Assembly: GCF_900101395.1 (NCBI RefSeq) | Contig: NZ_FMZO01000021.1 | Location: 1-64,000 of the forward strand | Length of the DNA: 64,000 nt | Reading direction: 5' to 3' | Origin: Niabella drilacis | GTDB lineage: Bacteria; Bacteroidota; Bacteroidia; Chitinophagales; Chitinophagaceae | Part shown: positions 16,134-25,382 of the stretch, piece by piece | How positions within the stretch are numbered: the stretch's first letter is position 1 | Layout of the letters: the number at the start of each line of letters is the position of its first letter | The notes under the pieces: generated by a model | Seen by the model: only the letters and a program-made list of their open reading frames with translations | Told to the model about the DNA's origin: nothing | Databases searched by the model: none | Program-made: the position numbers and the translations under genes

Positions 16134-19097
16134 TTAAAACTCCAGCTCCACGCCTCCCTTCAGCGTTTGGCCCTTGATATTCACTCTTCCATCCGTAAAC
16201 GGACTTCCATAAAAAGGCTCGGAACCATTATTACAATAATCTGCGATCAGCCACAGGATGGCGCCATCCTGCAACCAGCTTCGGGATGTTTGTTTGCCGC
16301 CCCCCCAGGCTTTTACGGCATTGCCCGCGGCATCGCTTAATGTGGCGCTGTATATATTTCGTTTTGAGGAACGGAAATCGTTGCTGCCCAGTTCGGTGGC
16401 ATCATCTTTCCAATCTCCGGCAGGCACTACGCCCCATTCTTCCACACCCGTTGTACGTTTTGCGTTCAGCCGGGCTTCGCCTTTGGGACGGGCTATATCA
16501 TCTTCGGGGTAAGCAGTGAACACTGTTTTGCGCAGCCAGCTTAGCCGGTCCATAGTTTTTGGCAGTTGCAGCAGCATCCCGTACTGGTAAGGATACTCCA
16601 TATTGCCTTTGTATTCGACCTCGTAATGTACTTTGAGGCGGTTGCCTGCAAAGGTATAAACCATACGGCCCCGGCTATTGTCTGAAAAAATGACTGTCAT
16701 TGTTACCTGCACACTATCGTCCATCTTTTGCACAGCAATATCGTTTGCAAAAATGGTATACAGGGGATACCCTTTCAGGGGGTGGATATCGTTCTGGTAG
16801 GTTTCCCCGGCCACATTGGGTTTACCCCCATCCTCGCTGTTGCGCGGGATGATGGCAAATACCGGTCCCTGCGTCATCAGCTCCTTATCATCCTTCCGCA
16901 CACTGGTGATCATGCCGGTGCTTTTGCTGATCAAAAAGCGGATATTTTTCTGTACGATGGTAATTGAGGCATCGTTTTCCGTTATTGCTAATTTATACGC
17001 AGACAGCGGCGGATACACCATCCATTCCCCTGCCCGCAGATCATACAGTTCCTCGTTGGCGATGAAGCCCCGCGGATCGGCAAACTGCACCCGCAGTTCT
17101 TTTGTACCCCTTGGAAAAGCGATCTTTAATGCACCTTTGCCATGCGGTGGAATCGCCGCTGTTAAAGGTTGCGGTACACCGCCATCAAATGTTGCCGTTA
17201 TTTTTATATTGCTTAAATCCGTAAAATCATAGCGGTTTTCAATATGGAGCATTATAAACCCCTTTACCAGACTGCTCCGGTCTGCCCCGGTTACCTTTAC
17301 CGGCGTATAAGCCTTCTTCATACCAAAATATTCCGGCTTTTTCCGGCGCCAGGCATCCAGCGGTCCCCAGGGTCCATAGCCCACAATGCGGCCACCGGGC
17401 AGGTGAAATGCATCGTCAATGCCGCTCCAGATGGCGCCCCCGAGGCATTTGGGGTAATAATACATCGAATCGTACATCATCGCCAGGGGCTCGCCATAAA
17501 AAGCGCGCTGGCCGGGATCGGTCAGCAGCTCACGGCGGTTGTAAGTAGCCAGGTGCGCATATTCGCCAAAGAATACCGGGCGCGACATGGTGTCTGTGGC
17601 CCGGCCGCCGTTGATGCCCGGGTAATGATAATTAGCTATATCCGCCTTACTGCCAAAATTGTTAAACCCGCCCCAGCACTGGTCGTGCAGCAGCGTTGGG
17701 CGTGTAGGATCCAGCGCCTTTACCGCCGCATTTACTTTTTCCCATAATGGGCTCCAGGCGCTTTCATTACCCAGCGACCACATAATGACCGAGGGGTGAT
17801 TGCGGTGCGCCATCATCTTTTCGATATTGGCATTGAGCATATACGGTAAAAACCGTTCGTCCCTGTAATCCCATTTCTTCCAGATGGGAGACGCCCCATG
17901 CTGTATCCAGCAAAGCGATGACTCATCCTCCACAAAAAGCCCCAATGAGTCACAGGCGTTTAAAAAAGCTTCTGTTGGCGGGTAATGCGATGTGCGGATA
18001 AAATTGCAATTGGCCTCACGGAATAATACCGCGTCGGTTACATCCAGCGCAGCATCGATGCTTCTGCCGGTTAGCGGATGCACCGAATGCCGGTTAACAC
18101 CGTGCAGTTTTATGGGTTTGCCATTCACATACACGCGGGCATCTTTTATTGTTACCTGGCGGAAACCGATCTTTTGCCGGATGGTTTCGATGATTTTACC
18201 GTCCTGCTGCAATGCCGCCGTCAGCTCGTAAAGGTAGGGAGATTCGGGAGTCCAGTGAAACGGATTGATAATCTGTAATTTGAAATTTGTGATTGGTGAC
18301 TGATGATCTGAAGTTCCCTGTTTTACGATTTTTCCTTCTTTATTACGCAGGATATAAAGGATAGAGCTATTTGATGCATCTGCCGATACCCCTGTATTTA
18401 ATGCGAGGATTGCATTTTTATACTGCCGGTCAAAAGTTGTTACTACTGCAAGATTATTGATATGGGCCTCCGGAACGGCCATCAGCGTTACATTACGCAG
18501 GATACCGCCTACGGTGTGTACTGCATACTGCGAGGTACAGGCCAGCACATCACTGATGGTACGCGATTGCACTTTTACCTGCAACAGGTTATTTGCCGGC
18601 TGCAAGGCGTCTGTAATATCGGCTTCAAAAGGCACAAAGCTTCCTTCGTGCACCGCCACCTGCCTGCCGTTAACCAGTACCACTGCATGGGAGCTGACCC
18701 CTTCAAACCTCAGTTTAACCCTTTTCCCCTTCCAGTCCGCAGGAATATCAACAGTACGGCTATACAGGGCCGTTTCGCCTTCATTAACCGTATACCCCTG
18801 CATGACCCACTCACCGGGCACATTGATCCCTGACCGCTGCGGGCGGCCTTCCACACCAAAATCCCATTTGCCGTTTAATGACTGAACGGGTTGTGCTATA
18901 CCCGCTACCAGGGCGGGCTGGGGAGTCAATACCGGCATCGGGGCTCCTGTTTGCGCCGCGGCCATCTGTACCGCCAGTAAAAACGATACCAGTCCCCACA
19001 TACCAATAAACCGCACCGGCGAAGGTATACCGGGGCAGGGAAATGAACACCTGGCAAACAATGAATGAACTTTATACATTGAAGAAAATTGAAGCAT
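16134..19097 (-). CDS. GH2 glycosidase, copy 2
   Basis: About 987 residues from the ATG at 19097. ATGs at 19079 and 19001 are also possible; the last would start directly at the signal peptide MWGLVSFLLAVQMAAAQTG. The spacing to the upstream gene (stop at 19134) favours 19097 or 19079. It has the same architecture as copy 1: sugar-binding, Ig-like, TIM barrel, C-terminal beta domains. Signatures are LHGVNRHSVHPLTGRS, NFIRTSHYPP, acid/base Glu in IMWSLGNESAW, nucleophile Glu in PVFFGEYAHL and a C-terminal GSNDFRSSKRNI. Exported; it probably cleaves a beta-galactoside, glucuronide or related linkage. Confidence 0.9.
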   Translation of the reverse strand: MLQFSSMYKVHSLFARCSFPCPGIPSPVRFIGMWGLVSFLLAVQMAAAQTGAPMPVLTPQPALVAGIAQPVQSLNGKWDFGVEGRPQRSGINVPGEWVMQGYTVNEGETALYSRTVDIPADWKGKRVKLRFEGVSSHAVVLVNGRQVAVHEGSFVPFEADITDALQPANNLLQVKVQSRTISDVLACTSQYAVHTVGGILRNVTLMAVPEAHINNLAVVTTFDRQYKNAILALNTGVSADASNSSILYILRNKEGKIVKQGTSDHQSPITNFKLQIINPFHWTPESPYLYELTAALQQDGKIIETIRQKIGFRQVTIKDARVYVNGKPIKLHGVNRHSVHPLTGRSIDAALDVTDAVLFREANCNFIRTSHYPPTEAFLNACDSLGLFVEDESSLCWIQHGASPIWKKWDYRDERFLPYMLNANIEKMMAHRNHPSVIMWSLGNESAWSPLWEKVNAAVKALDPTRPTLLHDQCWGGFNNFGSKADIANYHYPGINGGRATDTMSRPVFFGEYAHLATYNRRELLTDPGQRAFYGEPLAMMYDSMYYYPKCLGGAIWSGIDDAFHLPGGRIVGYGPWGPLDAWRRKKPEYFGMKKAYTPVKVTGADRSSLVKGFIMLHIENRYDFTDLSNIKITATFDGGVPQPLTAAIPPHGKGALKIAFPRGTKELRVQFADPRGFIANEELYDLRAGEWMVYPPLSAYKLAITENDASITIVQKNIRFLISKSTGMITSVRKDDKELMTQGPVFAIIPRNSEDGGKPNVAGETYQNDIHPLKGYPLYTIFANDIAVQKMDDSVQVTMTVIFSDNSRGRMVYTFAGNRLKVHYEVEYKGNMEYPYQYGMLLQLPKTMDRLSWLRKTVFTAYPEDDIARPKGEARLNAKRTTGVEEWGVVPAGDWKDDATELGSNDFRSSKRNIYSATLSDAAGNAVKAWGGGKQTSRSWLQDGAILWLIADYCNNGSEPFYGSPFTDGRVNIKGQTLKGGVELEF

Positions 19098-19133
19098 TAA
19101 AACACCGGAGATCTTTAAAAACAACTGCGGGCA

Positions 19134-19832
19134 TTACATGATGCCATAGGTTTCAAAAGCCTCTTTGGCACTCATACCCTCCTGTATCTTTTTCTGAACC
19201 ATTTTTTCACCGCGTGCTTTTTCAATAGCCCGGGCAAATACCTCTTCCTCAATTGCTGCAGGAACCACACAAACCCCATCGCTATCGCCGATGATGATGT
19301 CACCCGGGTTTACTTTTACACCCCTGATCTCCAGCGGCACGCGGAAATCGATCACTTTACCACGGGGCGCCTGGTCCTGCGCATAGCGGCCATATGAAAA
19401 AGTTGGGAAGCTGAGCTCCAGTATACCGTTGGTATCTCTTGAATACCCATCCACTACGGCGCCGGCGGCGCCCAGCTTCATAGCCCGGGTGCTCATCAGT
19501 TCTCCCCAGAGTGCATAAGTGGGTGATGACCCTGAGCATACATATACTTCATTTGTTTTGAGATCATCAAGCGCTTCCAGCATCAGGCCAAAAGGCTTTT
19601 TCAGTACGGGGTTACAGTTTCCCTCCTCGCCAAACACATCCGCCTCCAGCACCGTCATGGCGCGGCCCACCACAAACATATCCTGCCGCAGGGGTTTTAT
19701 CTGCGGGGGCAGGAACTGGTGCAGGTATCCCAGCTTATCCATAATATCGCCGACCACGGCCGTATATAACTCATGCTTTACAATATGGAAGAGTTCATGA
19801 TCGGTTTTCCAAAGAATATTTGTTGTCTGCAT
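19134..19832 (-). CDS. RraA-family protein (dimethylmenaquinone methyltransferase-like / pyruvate aldolase fold)
   Basis: 232 residues with the RraA-family core ALWGELMSTRAMKLGAAGAV followed by VDGYSRD, then VKVNPGDIIIGDSDGVCVVP and a helical C-terminus. The name menaquinone methyltransferase used for this family is historical. Studied members are either regulators of RNase E (RraA) or divalent-metal 4-hydroxy-4-methyl-2-oxoglutarate/oxaloacetate aldolases. Here it lies between two GH2 genes in a run that also encodes a sugar dehydrogenase, lactonase and sugar-acid dehydratase, so an aldolase for a 2-keto-3-deoxy acid is a reasonable inference. No signal peptide is visible; cytosolic. Confidence 0.88.
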   Translation of the reverse strand: MQTTNILWKTDHELFHIVKHELYTAVVGDIMDKLGYLHQFLPPQIKPLRQDMFVVGRAMTVLEADVFGEEGNCNPVLKKPFGLMLEALDDLKTNEVYVCSGSSPTYALWGELMSTRAMKLGAAGAVVDGYSRDTNGILELSFPTFSYGRYAQDQAPRGKVIDFRVPLEIRGVKVNPGDIIIGDSDGVCVVPAAIEEEVFARAIEKARGEKMVQKKIQEGMSAKEAFETYGIM

Positions 19833-19873
19833 ATCTGATAATTAAAGCCTGAAGTTTTCCAGGCCGGTTAATG

Positions 19874-22819
19874 TTATTCCGTTTTCAGCTGTAAAATAGC
19901 ATGCCCCTCCATTTTTTTCCCTTTATTACGGGTACCCTGGTAGTTGCCCCAGCTCAGGGTCCAGTAGTCCCATTTATCGCTGACCAGCAATTGCTGGCTG
20001 CCATCGGCACCAACGGTCATTTTTGCTGCCTGTGTCCCGTTGCTCCTTACCTCAACAGCGCCGGTTTTGCCGGATATGGTATATTGATAAATGTGCTCTT
20101 TTTTAGCCCGGTACATTTCAGTAGCCTGCATCCGCACCAGGTGCAGGGCATCTGTGCCCCTGGTAAGCTCAAAATCCTGCAGGCCCTGTGCCGTTGCAAA
20201 CTGCGGCCGCACACCGTATTGCCGGATACCGCCTTCGCCTGTTTTTGAGGCACGGCCTTCCGTTGCTGCCAGGTGCCCTTCCGGATAGGTGGTCCAGTAG
20301 CCTTTCCGCCGCCAGCGGATCTCATTGAGCGATGCAGCTACCGGTATCCCGATGCCAATATCCCAGGTATACGCCGGGATATTGGCAATGGTATAATCCA
20401 GCCTGACCCGTCCATCGGCATACAGCGTTGTGGTCACCGTTACCGGAAAGCTGTCGACCTGGCCCTGGCTGTAAACAACAAACTCGTCCCGGGCTTTCTG
20501 CTCAAATTTAAATGTACTGATTTTATACCCCCCTGAGAAAATGGCTTCCGTATTTTTTAATACGCCGGCATCCTTTGGACGGTTGATCACCGGGGTGGGA
20601 TTTCCTGCAACCAGCATTCCTGCGCCCGCCCCTATGGTTTCTATCGCACCGGTCCTTCCGTTTATAACGGCCTGTGCAAAGCTGCTTCTTAAAAGGATCT
20701 GTTCCGTCTTTTTGTCTATCGTCCATACAGCTGCGCGCTTTTGAAATCCGCCGGCCGGAGCGCTTTTTAAAAAGATCCGTTCCTCATCGATCAGCGTTCC
20801 ATCTTTTGCAACGAGTCGGATCAGCACCGACGAGTCCGCGGCGTGAACGGGAACCGAGACCACTCCGTTCCGATGCGGAGGCAGATCAGGCAGGGAGACC
20901 CGAACCGTTCTGCCACCGCCGGTAACCGTTGCTGTAACTGTTTTTAGCGAGGTATGGTCAAACCGGTTATGCACCGGTATCGAAAGGGTATTTGCTTTTA
21001 CTGTGTAGTTATTCACATCAAGCCGGATGGGGGAATACGCTTTTTTTGTATTCCAGAATTCGGCTTTCTTTCTGCGCCACACGTCCACAATGCCCCAGGG
21101 ACCATAGCCCACCATCGTATCCTTCATCATAAAGGTTTCGTCGATCATCCCCCAGATCGCCCCGCCGAGGTAACCTTTTACATCAAAACGGTATTGCCAG
21201 ATAGAATCCAGGCTTTTGCCCCAGGCATCCTTTGCGTTTGGATCATAGGTTGTAAGACTGGTATTGTAGCAGGACACATGGGCCCATTCATCACCGATGA
21301 TGGGATAATCGGCTTTCATATTCTTTTCGTACCTGCCCAGATCGCTTGTTTGCCCGTTGGTATTGGGATAGCCGTTATACCGGGGATAATGCGATACCAG
21401 TATATCAAAACACCTTTTTCCCTGGTTTAGCGCCGTTGTGGGAAATGACCAGGAAACGGGGCGGGTCGGTTCCACCGCTTTTACAAAATCATATTCCTTC
21501 TGAAAATTAGTGCCATACCAGCTTTCATTGCCTATGGACCACATAATAACGGCTGCATGGTTCCGGTCGCGGTCGATCATCTCGCTCAGCTGTCCCAGGT
21601 AGCGCCCTGTAAAGACCGGGTCGTCCATGGTTTTATAATACTTCAGATATGGTTCCGAACGCCAGTCGAGCACAAAGCAGATGGCCGTTTCTTCCTGTAC
21701 ATAGATGCCATAGCGGTCGCAAAACTCCAGGAAATCTTCGGAAGGCGGATAGTGCGATGTACGGATAAAATTCATATTGGCTTCCTTTGCCAGCAGCACA
21801 TCCAGGCTATCCTGCACGCGGTTGGTACTGCGCCCCAGCAGCGGGTGCATATCATGCCGGCAGGCGCCCCTTAGTTTTACAGACCTGCCATTTACCAGCA
21901 TTTCATTGTCTTTGTTTATTTCCACACTACGGAAGCCAAGGGGTTGCACGATCGTTTCATAGGGCTTCCCATTTTGAAAAACCGTTACGGTAAGGGTGTA
22001 CAGGTATGGGGTTTCGGCCGTCCATGTTTTTATTTTTTCAATACGGATGCTATCGCTCCAAACAGTGCCTGCCATTTTTTTAAACGGTTTTGTAACCCGT
22101 TTATTACCGGTGGCATCGGTAAGTGTATAGGTTGCTGTGATATTCTTTGCCTGGGGCAGCTGCATTTTAAGGCTAAGCAGGCCGGCAGCATCGTTACCGG
22201 AAAGACCAGCGCTTGCATACAGGTATTGCACGGGATTGCCAGGCAACACGATGTATTGTACCTTGCGCGTGATCCCCCCGATGGGATGCGCCGCATAACC
22301 CGAAGCATAGGAAATATCGTCCGCTCTGTCCGTAACGCTTACATGCAGCCAATTATCCTGACCGGGCTTCAGGTACTTTGTAATATCGGCATCCCAGGCG
22401 GTAAAGCCGCCAAAATGCTCCCGCACAAAATGGCCATTGCAATAGACCCTTGCATGGTTAAACACCCCGTTAAACCGGATAATATGCCGTTTGCCGCTGG
22501 TATCTGTATCCATTTTAATTCTTCTGCGGTATACAAATGCTGTATCGTGCTTTATTTTAAACCCCTGCATCAGGGCCTCCCCGGGCACCTGGATCGTTTG
22601 CCAATCGCGGGTAGCGCTGTTGTCGGCTACAGATGTTGCATTGGCGTTAAGATTGATTTCCCAGCTGCCATCCAGGGATTGCACAGGTTTTGCCACACCG
22701 GCCACTGCTGCCGGCCTGGGGGGCAGGTGCAGCCGGCCATCGGCCATATATTGCTGGGCCGGAGCTATACCGGTTACGAGAACAAGTAACAATAAAAAAC
22801 ATTCTTTAAGGATGGGCAT
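19874..22819 (-). CDS. GH2 glycosidase, copy 3
   Basis: 981 residues with a signal peptide (MPILKECFLLLLVLVTGIAP then AQQY). GH2 layout with barrel motifs LRGACRHDMHPLLGRS, NFIRTSHYPPSE, acid/base Glu in IMWSIGNESWYG and nucleophile Glu in PIIGDEWAHVS. The nucleophile context GDEWAH differs from FDEYVH and FGEYAH of copies 1 and 2, and the GSNDFRS motif of the C-terminal domain is missing, so the substrate may differ. It begins the catalytic section of the locus and has its own candidate promoter. The RraA gene follows after 41 bp. Confidence 0.9.
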   Translation of the reverse strand: MPILKECFLLLLVLVTGIAPAQQYMADGRLHLPPRPAAVAGVAKPVQSLDGSWEINLNANATSVADNSATRDWQTIQVPGEALMQGFKIKHDTAFVYRRRIKMDTDTSGKRHIIRFNGVFNHARVYCNGHFVREHFGGFTAWDADITKYLKPGQDNWLHVSVTDRADDISYASGYAAHPIGGITRKVQYIVLPGNPVQYLYASAGLSGNDAAGLLSLKMQLPQAKNITATYTLTDATGNKRVTKPFKKMAGTVWSDSIRIEKIKTWTAETPYLYTLTVTVFQNGKPYETIVQPLGFRSVEINKDNEMLVNGRSVKLRGACRHDMHPLLGRSTNRVQDSLDVLLAKEANMNFIRTSHYPPSEDFLEFCDRYGIYVQEETAICFVLDWRSEPYLKYYKTMDDPVFTGRYLGQLSEMIDRDRNHAAVIMWSIGNESWYGTNFQKEYDFVKAVEPTRPVSWSFPTTALNQGKRCFDILVSHYPRYNGYPNTNGQTSDLGRYEKNMKADYPIIGDEWAHVSCYNTSLTTYDPNAKDAWGKSLDSIWQYRFDVKGYLGGAIWGMIDETFMMKDTMVGYGPWGIVDVWRRKKAEFWNTKKAYSPIRLDVNNYTVKANTLSIPVHNRFDHTSLKTVTATVTGGGRTVRVSLPDLPPHRNGVVSVPVHAADSSVLIRLVAKDGTLIDEERIFLKSAPAGGFQKRAAVWTIDKKTEQILLRSSFAQAVINGRTGAIETIGAGAGMLVAGNPTPVINRPKDAGVLKNTEAIFSGGYKISTFKFEQKARDEFVVYSQGQVDSFPVTVTTTLYADGRVRLDYTIANIPAYTWDIGIGIPVAASLNEIRWRRKGYWTTYPEGHLAATEGRASKTGEGGIRQYGVRPQFATAQGLQDFELTRGTDALHLVRMQATEMYRAKKEHIYQYTISGKTGAVEVRSNGTQAAKMTVGADGSQQLLVSDKWDYWTLSWGNYQGTRNKGKKMEGHAILQLKTE

Positions 22820-22843
22820 TATGCGTGTTTAAATAGTTGCCTG

Positions 22844-22851
22844 CGAAAATA
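22844..22851 (-). promoter_or_regulatory. Candidate -7 element before GH2 copy 3
   Basis: TATTTTCG on the minus strand (one mismatch to TAnnTTTG), 25 bp upstream of the ATG. The gap to the upstream lipoprotein gene is 135 bp, enough for an internal promoter of the GH2-to-symporter block. Confidence 0.35.
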
Positions 22852-22954
22852 ATGATTGCTCCGGCCCCGTATTATAAGTATATTGATGTATGTTTAAAAT
22901 ATTCTACCCGAAGAGAGAAGCGCACTCTATATGCAGCCGCGGACCAGGGCGCTC

Positions 22955-24091
22955 TTAATACAGATTCAATTCGGCAAGGGCTAAATACGGTCCTGCCGCG
23001 TAGTTGCTTAAGAAAATAATTTTTACATACCGCGCCGGAGCGGTTGGCTGCGACAAAGCGATCCTTTGGTAGGCAGTATTATTGTTCTGCACTGTAAACG
23101 TGCCTGCCGCCATCCAGCCTATACCATCAGTACTTACTTCTATTTTTCCATCTTTGGGCGTACCGGAGGTGCTATTCTGTCTTGGCCAGATCAGCAGACC
23201 ATTGATAACATTTGAACTGCCCATATCGACGGTGACCCAGTGTGGATAGGCCGGGGAAGACCCGCTCCATTGCGATTGCCAGAAAGTAGCAGGATTATTA
23301 TCGAAGGCATATAGCGTACGGCCGTTGGCGGTACCTTCCCCCGTAGCCTCCTGGTCCGAAAAACCGGTTATTACCCAGCCGGCCCGGTTAAAAGGAGGAA
23401 ACGGATCCAGCTTAATGGTATCAGCGCCGGAAACGGCAAAAGTGTCTATTGCCGCAGGCTCGGGAAGATACCGGGAAATAATCAGCGCATTCGTTCCCGG
23501 CCTGATGTCGGTGATCGTGTCTTTGTGCGCACTGATATTCCGGGTCTCAAATGTTTTTGAAGATCCATCCACCGCAGTATAAGCCACCGAGGTTGAAACA
23601 ACCGTGGTATTGGTCTCCAGCCAGTCGATAATCAGGCGACCAAAAAACGGGTTTTCTGCAGACCGGAAGCCCCGGTTGATAATTCCGCTTTGATAGTTAC
23701 TGCCGTAAATATTACCACTTGCATTTACGAGCACCGATGGGTTACCTGCGGCATCAAAGGTTCTTACTGCAAAGCTCCCATTTCCTTCCTGGAGGTTATT
23801 AATGATCTGCCGCACGGTATCAACGCCCGCCGACCTTGTGATGGATTGGTCCATCGAATCCAGTCCGCCATTCCAGTAGATACGGTATTTTACGATCTTG
23901 GGATCTGACATGAACAGCCCGGTAAGCATCACCCGCCCGTTGCCGGGCAATATCTTTAGCGAATCCAGTATCCCGGGATAGGAGATCTCCTTTCCTTTTT
24001 GAAATCGGTCTTTGTAGGCGTCCATTTTCTGACAGCCAGCCACTGTTAATATCATCATGGCCATAAAAACAGGCAACCAGTTTTTTTTCAT
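22955..24091 (-). CDS. Surface lipoprotein, DUF4998-like with C-terminal F5/8 type C (discoidin) domain
   Basis: 378 residues. The lipoprotein signal ends LTVAGCQKMD, so it is lipid-anchored. Residues of about 35-230 resemble the DUF4998 modules that follow SusD genes (KYRIYWNGGLDSMD, RSAENPFFGRLIIDWLE). The C-terminal 130 residues (LYAFDNNPATFWQSQWSGSS, WVTVDMGSSNVINGLLIWPR and the final LAELNLY) form an F5/8 type C carbohydrate-binding domain. It is the fourth gene of the SusC-SusD unit and probably a surface glycan-binding protein. The ligand is unknown. Confidence 0.85.
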   Translation of the reverse strand: MKKNWLPVFMAMMILTVAGCQKMDAYKDRFQKGKEISYPGILDSLKILPGNGRVMLTGLFMSDPKIVKYRIYWNGGLDSMDQSITRSAGVDTVRQIINNLQEGNGSFAVRTFDAAGNPSVLVNASGNIYGSNYQSGIINRGFRSAENPFFGRLIIDWLETNTTVVSTSVAYTAVDGSSKTFETRNISAHKDTITDIRPGTNALIISRYLPEPAAIDTFAVSGADTIKLDPFPPFNRAGWVITGFSDQEATGEGTANGRTLYAFDNNPATFWQSQWSGSSPAYPHWVTVDMGSSNVINGLLIWPRQNSTSGTPKDGKIEVSTDGIGWMAAGTFTVQNNNTAYQRIALSQPTAPARYVKIIFLSNYAAGPYLALAELNLY

Positions 24092-24136
24092 TGTATTTCT
24101 TTTAATTGCTCTCTAATATTTTTCTCCAATTCACTA

Positions 24137-25339
24137 TTATTTACTGCCCCATATATCCACCTGCGAGATCCAGATATTGGTGAATCCCTGCCAGTTCCGG
24201 ATATTGCGTATCCGGAGGTATTTGACCGGAGGCTGTCCGGGCTCAAACTCCACATCCCACCCTGCTTTTGCATAGGCGATATCTTCTGCAGAGGAGGGCT
24301 GACCATATGGCAGACCGGAGGGCCGCACGATGGATTTGGCGGCCAGTTTTACCCAGCTGGCATCATAACTGCCATCGAGGGTAGGATTGGCGGAGCCCCA
24401 TATCTCAAAATCACGCAGATTCCCCTGCTCATAATACCGGTCGTTATTTTCCGACCTTGGATATATTTTCATCCGGCTCAGCGTTTTTGCAACACCAATG
24501 CTCCAGGTTATAGTCTGTATATTGGTGTTGCTTACATTGGTGTATAAGCGGGGCCACACCGCATTCAGATTATAGTTATTATCCCAGATGAGCCGGACAG
24601 CTACCCCCTCGTTTGCGTAAGCCAGCGGGCCATCCCCGGGTAAGGTAAATTCAGAAAACCTGGTCTTATCCAGTATTACCTCAGCCAGGGGAGTGATTTC
24701 CTCGTACAGGGTATCGCTGCTGTTTCCAAAACGGTCGCTTACGCAAAAAGCAAACCGGGTAGGCTTATCCTGCAGTCCGCGTATGGTGTAGTTAATACTA
24801 TCCGCCTGTGTATAAATTTTATCCAGGCTCTCATAATTGCCGTTCCCCAGAGAATCGATCATCGGTACAATAACAATGGGCTGTTCCGCGGCATTACGTA
24901 CCTTAATATTAGGTCCGCCAAAACCCGCCTGCGTCTTCAGACTCCGGAAAGCGAGGTTCACGGGCGATTCCAGGGGCGTTACCGTTACAGCAACCGGATC
25001 CGACTCCACATGGCTGCGCGTTACCGCATACAGCTGTACTTCGTAAGCACCGGCTTTGGCAAAGCCATCTACCGTCATTGTATTATTATAATAGGAACTT
25101 ACGACCTCCCTTTTTATGCCCGGCCTTATCTCATATACGGCTTTTATGTAAAGCAGGTCCGGGGCCGCGGGTAACGTGTACGTGAGCGTGGAAGCGCCGT
25201 TCGTGTTCTGCACCATTATATTGGATACCGTGCCCGGCCTGGCGCCTCCTTTTTCAACAGGCGTATTCAGGAGCTCCTGTTTACAGGAAGACAGGCCTGC
25301 AACAGTAAAAAACAATAATATAAAATATGCTGATCTCAT
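24137..25339 (-). CDS. Surface lipoprotein, DUF4959/DUF5000-type, putative glycan-binding
   Basis: 400 residues from the ATG at 25339 (MRSAYFILLFFTVAGLSSCK, lipobox LSSC); a longer frame up to 25414 overlaps the SusD gene and lacks signal character. The layout is that of three-part SusE/F-like lipoproteins with a DUF4959 N-terminal Ig-like domain (LTYTLPAAPDLLYIKAVYEI), a middle domain, and a C-terminal discoidin-like DUF5000 domain (LRDFEIWGS, VKYLRIRNIRNWQGFTNIWI). It sits 43 bp after the SusD gene. It likely helps capture the polymer at the surface; specificity unknown. Confidence 0.85.
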   Translation of the reverse strand: MRSAYFILLFFTVAGLSSCKQELLNTPVEKGGARPGTVSNIMVQNTNGASTLTYTLPAAPDLLYIKAVYEIRPGIKREVVSSYYNNTMTVDGFAKAGAYEVQLYAVTRSHVESDPVAVTVTPLESPVNLAFRSLKTQAGFGGPNIKVRNAAEQPIVIVPMIDSLGNGNYESLDKIYTQADSINYTIRGLQDKPTRFAFCVSDRFGNSSDTLYEEITPLAEVILDKTRFSEFTLPGDGPLAYANEGVAVRLIWDNNYNLNAVWPRLYTNVSNTNIQTITWSIGVAKTLSRMKIYPRSENNDRYYEQGNLRDFEIWGSANPTLDGSYDASWVKLAAKSIVRPSGLPYGQPSSAEDIAYAKAGWDVEFEPGQPPVKYLRIRNIRNWQGFTNIWISQVDIWGSK

Positions 25340-25382
25340 CTTGATTCGTTTTATTCTTTTAACAGGGGTTGATGCCGGGGTA

